Of a stretch of 5,237 nucleotides of DNA, positions 4,537 to 5,237 are shown piece by piece. Source of the stretch: Flavisolibacter sp. GTDB taxonomy: Bacteria > Bacteroidota > Bacteroidia > Chitinophagales > Chitinophagaceae. The notes beneath the pieces were generated by a model. That model was not told the origin of the DNA. It saw only the letters and a program-made list of their open reading frames with translations, and did not search any database. Every line of letters begins with the position of its first letter. Position 1 is the stretch's first letter. A program made the position numbers and the translations under genes. The stretch spans positions 1-5,237 of the forward strand of contig JAICTW010000250.1 in assembly GCA_025936195.1 (NCBI GenBank). The letters run 5' to 3'.

Positions 4537-5237
4537 CTAAAAAGCATTGGACGGAACAGTAAGATTTGTTTTTGCAGCATGCGCTACAGCATACAATAAA
4601 TAATTTTCAAGAAGATCAACGATGTAAGGCCATGAATATTCTTTTACAATTTTAGCTGCATTGTTTTGAATCATTAATTGATGCTCTTCCCGCTTAGTGC
4701 TTCCGGAAAGAAGGGTTGCAATTTCATCCGAAGAACTAAAATAAAAAGCATCATCACCCAAAACTGCTTTATTAAAAATATTATCGTGCGCAACAATGAG
4801 TGCATAAGAGGCCATTGCTTCCAATAATGACGGATTGGTGCCGCCGACAGAATGTCCATGAAAATAAAAATTCGAATAGAACCGCAAACTGTTCAAAACT
4901 CCAATATCAAAAATTCCACCCAGAAAACGGATCTTCTCACCTGCATATCTTTTATAGAGATAAGAACCAAATTTATTCATGTGCTTTCCAACAATGATCA
5001 AAGGCTTTGAATTATTACACGTCAAATGTGCCTGAATGATCATTTCAATATTGTTCTCGGGCTCCATTCGTGAGACGAGTAAATCATAACTATATTTTTC
5101 AAGAGCATAGCTTTGAAGTATCTCTTCATTTGGGTCTTGCATCAATTCAGCGCCATAAGCAATGAAGGCAGATGGCTTCCCATATTCCTTCATTAAATAA
5201 TTCTGAATACCGGTTGAATCAGCAATAAGATAATCAC
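4537..5237 (-). CDS. Glycosyltransferase, DUF1972/GT4-like, C-terminal part (5' end beyond window)
   Basis: The frame stays open to the right edge, so the ATG at 5193 is internal: the codons before it read DYLIADSTGIQNYL, which fits the family. About 232 residues and the TAG stop are visible. The fragment is the C-terminal half of a GT-B fold glycosyltransferase that would use a nucleotide-sugar donor at the cytoplasmic face of the membrane. It contains FIAYGAEL, then SRMEPENNIEMII (the start of the donor-binding domain) and IRFLGGIFDIGVLNSLRFYS. The sugar-nucleotide motif HGHSVGGTNPSLLEAMA has the acidic residue typical of family 4. It ends with a C-terminal EYSWPYIVDLLENYL helix. These match rhamnosyltransferase-like proteins with an N-terminal DUF1972 domain, which would lie beyond the edge. 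It is convergent with the methyltransferase and probably belongs to a surface-polysaccharide locus to the right. Sugar specificity is not readable. Confidence 0.88.
   Translation of the reverse strand, partial: DYLIADSTGIQNYLMKEYGKPSAFIAYGAELMQDPNEEILQSYALEKYSYDLLVSRMEPENNIEMIIQAHLTCNNSKPLIIVGKHMNKFGSYLYKRYAGEKIRFLGGIFDIGVLNSLRFYSNFYFHGHSVGGTNPSLLEAMASYALIVAHDNIFNKAVLGDDAFYFSSSDEIATLLSGSTKREEHQLMIQNNAAKIVKEYSWPYIVDLLENYLLYAVAHAAKTNLTVPSNAF

Overview
The window looks like chromosomal DNA from a member of the Bacteroidota, most likely Chitinophagaceae or a close relative. The evidence is the gene order parB, DUF5683 protein, dapB, which is characteristic of that phylum. Genes also lack Shine-Dalgarno sequences, a TAnnTTTG-type -7 box lies upstream of parB, and the DUF1972-like glycosyltransferase at the right end is of a type common in this group. 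The family-level placement is inference.

Layout from left to right. Positions 1-101 (minus strand) hold the first 33 codons of a class I methyltransferase-like gene that runs off the left edge. Positions 102-352 are a divergent intergenic region with a candidate parB promoter and a run of degenerate heptamers (consensus GAACTTT) ending just before the parB start codon. A plus-strand gene run follows: parB (353-1264), a DUF5683 envelope protein starting at TTG and overlapping parB by 8 nt (1257-1952), dapB (2102-2818), an alpha/beta hydrolase that also starts at TTG (2857-3513), and a class I SAM-dependent methyltransferase (3523-4167). The DUF5683-dapB junction carries a composite inverted repeat built from ACACGAATT units, and its left arm includes part of the DUF5683 stop codon. 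Positions 4168-4536 are a convergent intergenic region whose right half contains a GC-richer, hairpin-forming block. Positions 4537-5237 (minus strand) hold the C-terminal part of a glycosyltransferase that runs off the right edge.

Functionally, parB (chromosome segregation) and dapB (lysine/diaminopimelate synthesis for the cell wall) are housekeeping genes. The hydrolase and methyltransferase are tightly spaced and probably co-transcribed, but their substrates cannot be read from the sequence. The glycosyltransferase suggests that a surface-polysaccharide locus begins at the right end. No parA lies immediately upstream of parB, so the left boundary may be a rearrangement point.

I found no clear new defence or mobile system. 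The items most worth a second look are three non-coding elements: the heptamer run before parB, the ACACGAATT inverted repeat before dapB, and the GC-rich hairpin block at about 4327-4450.
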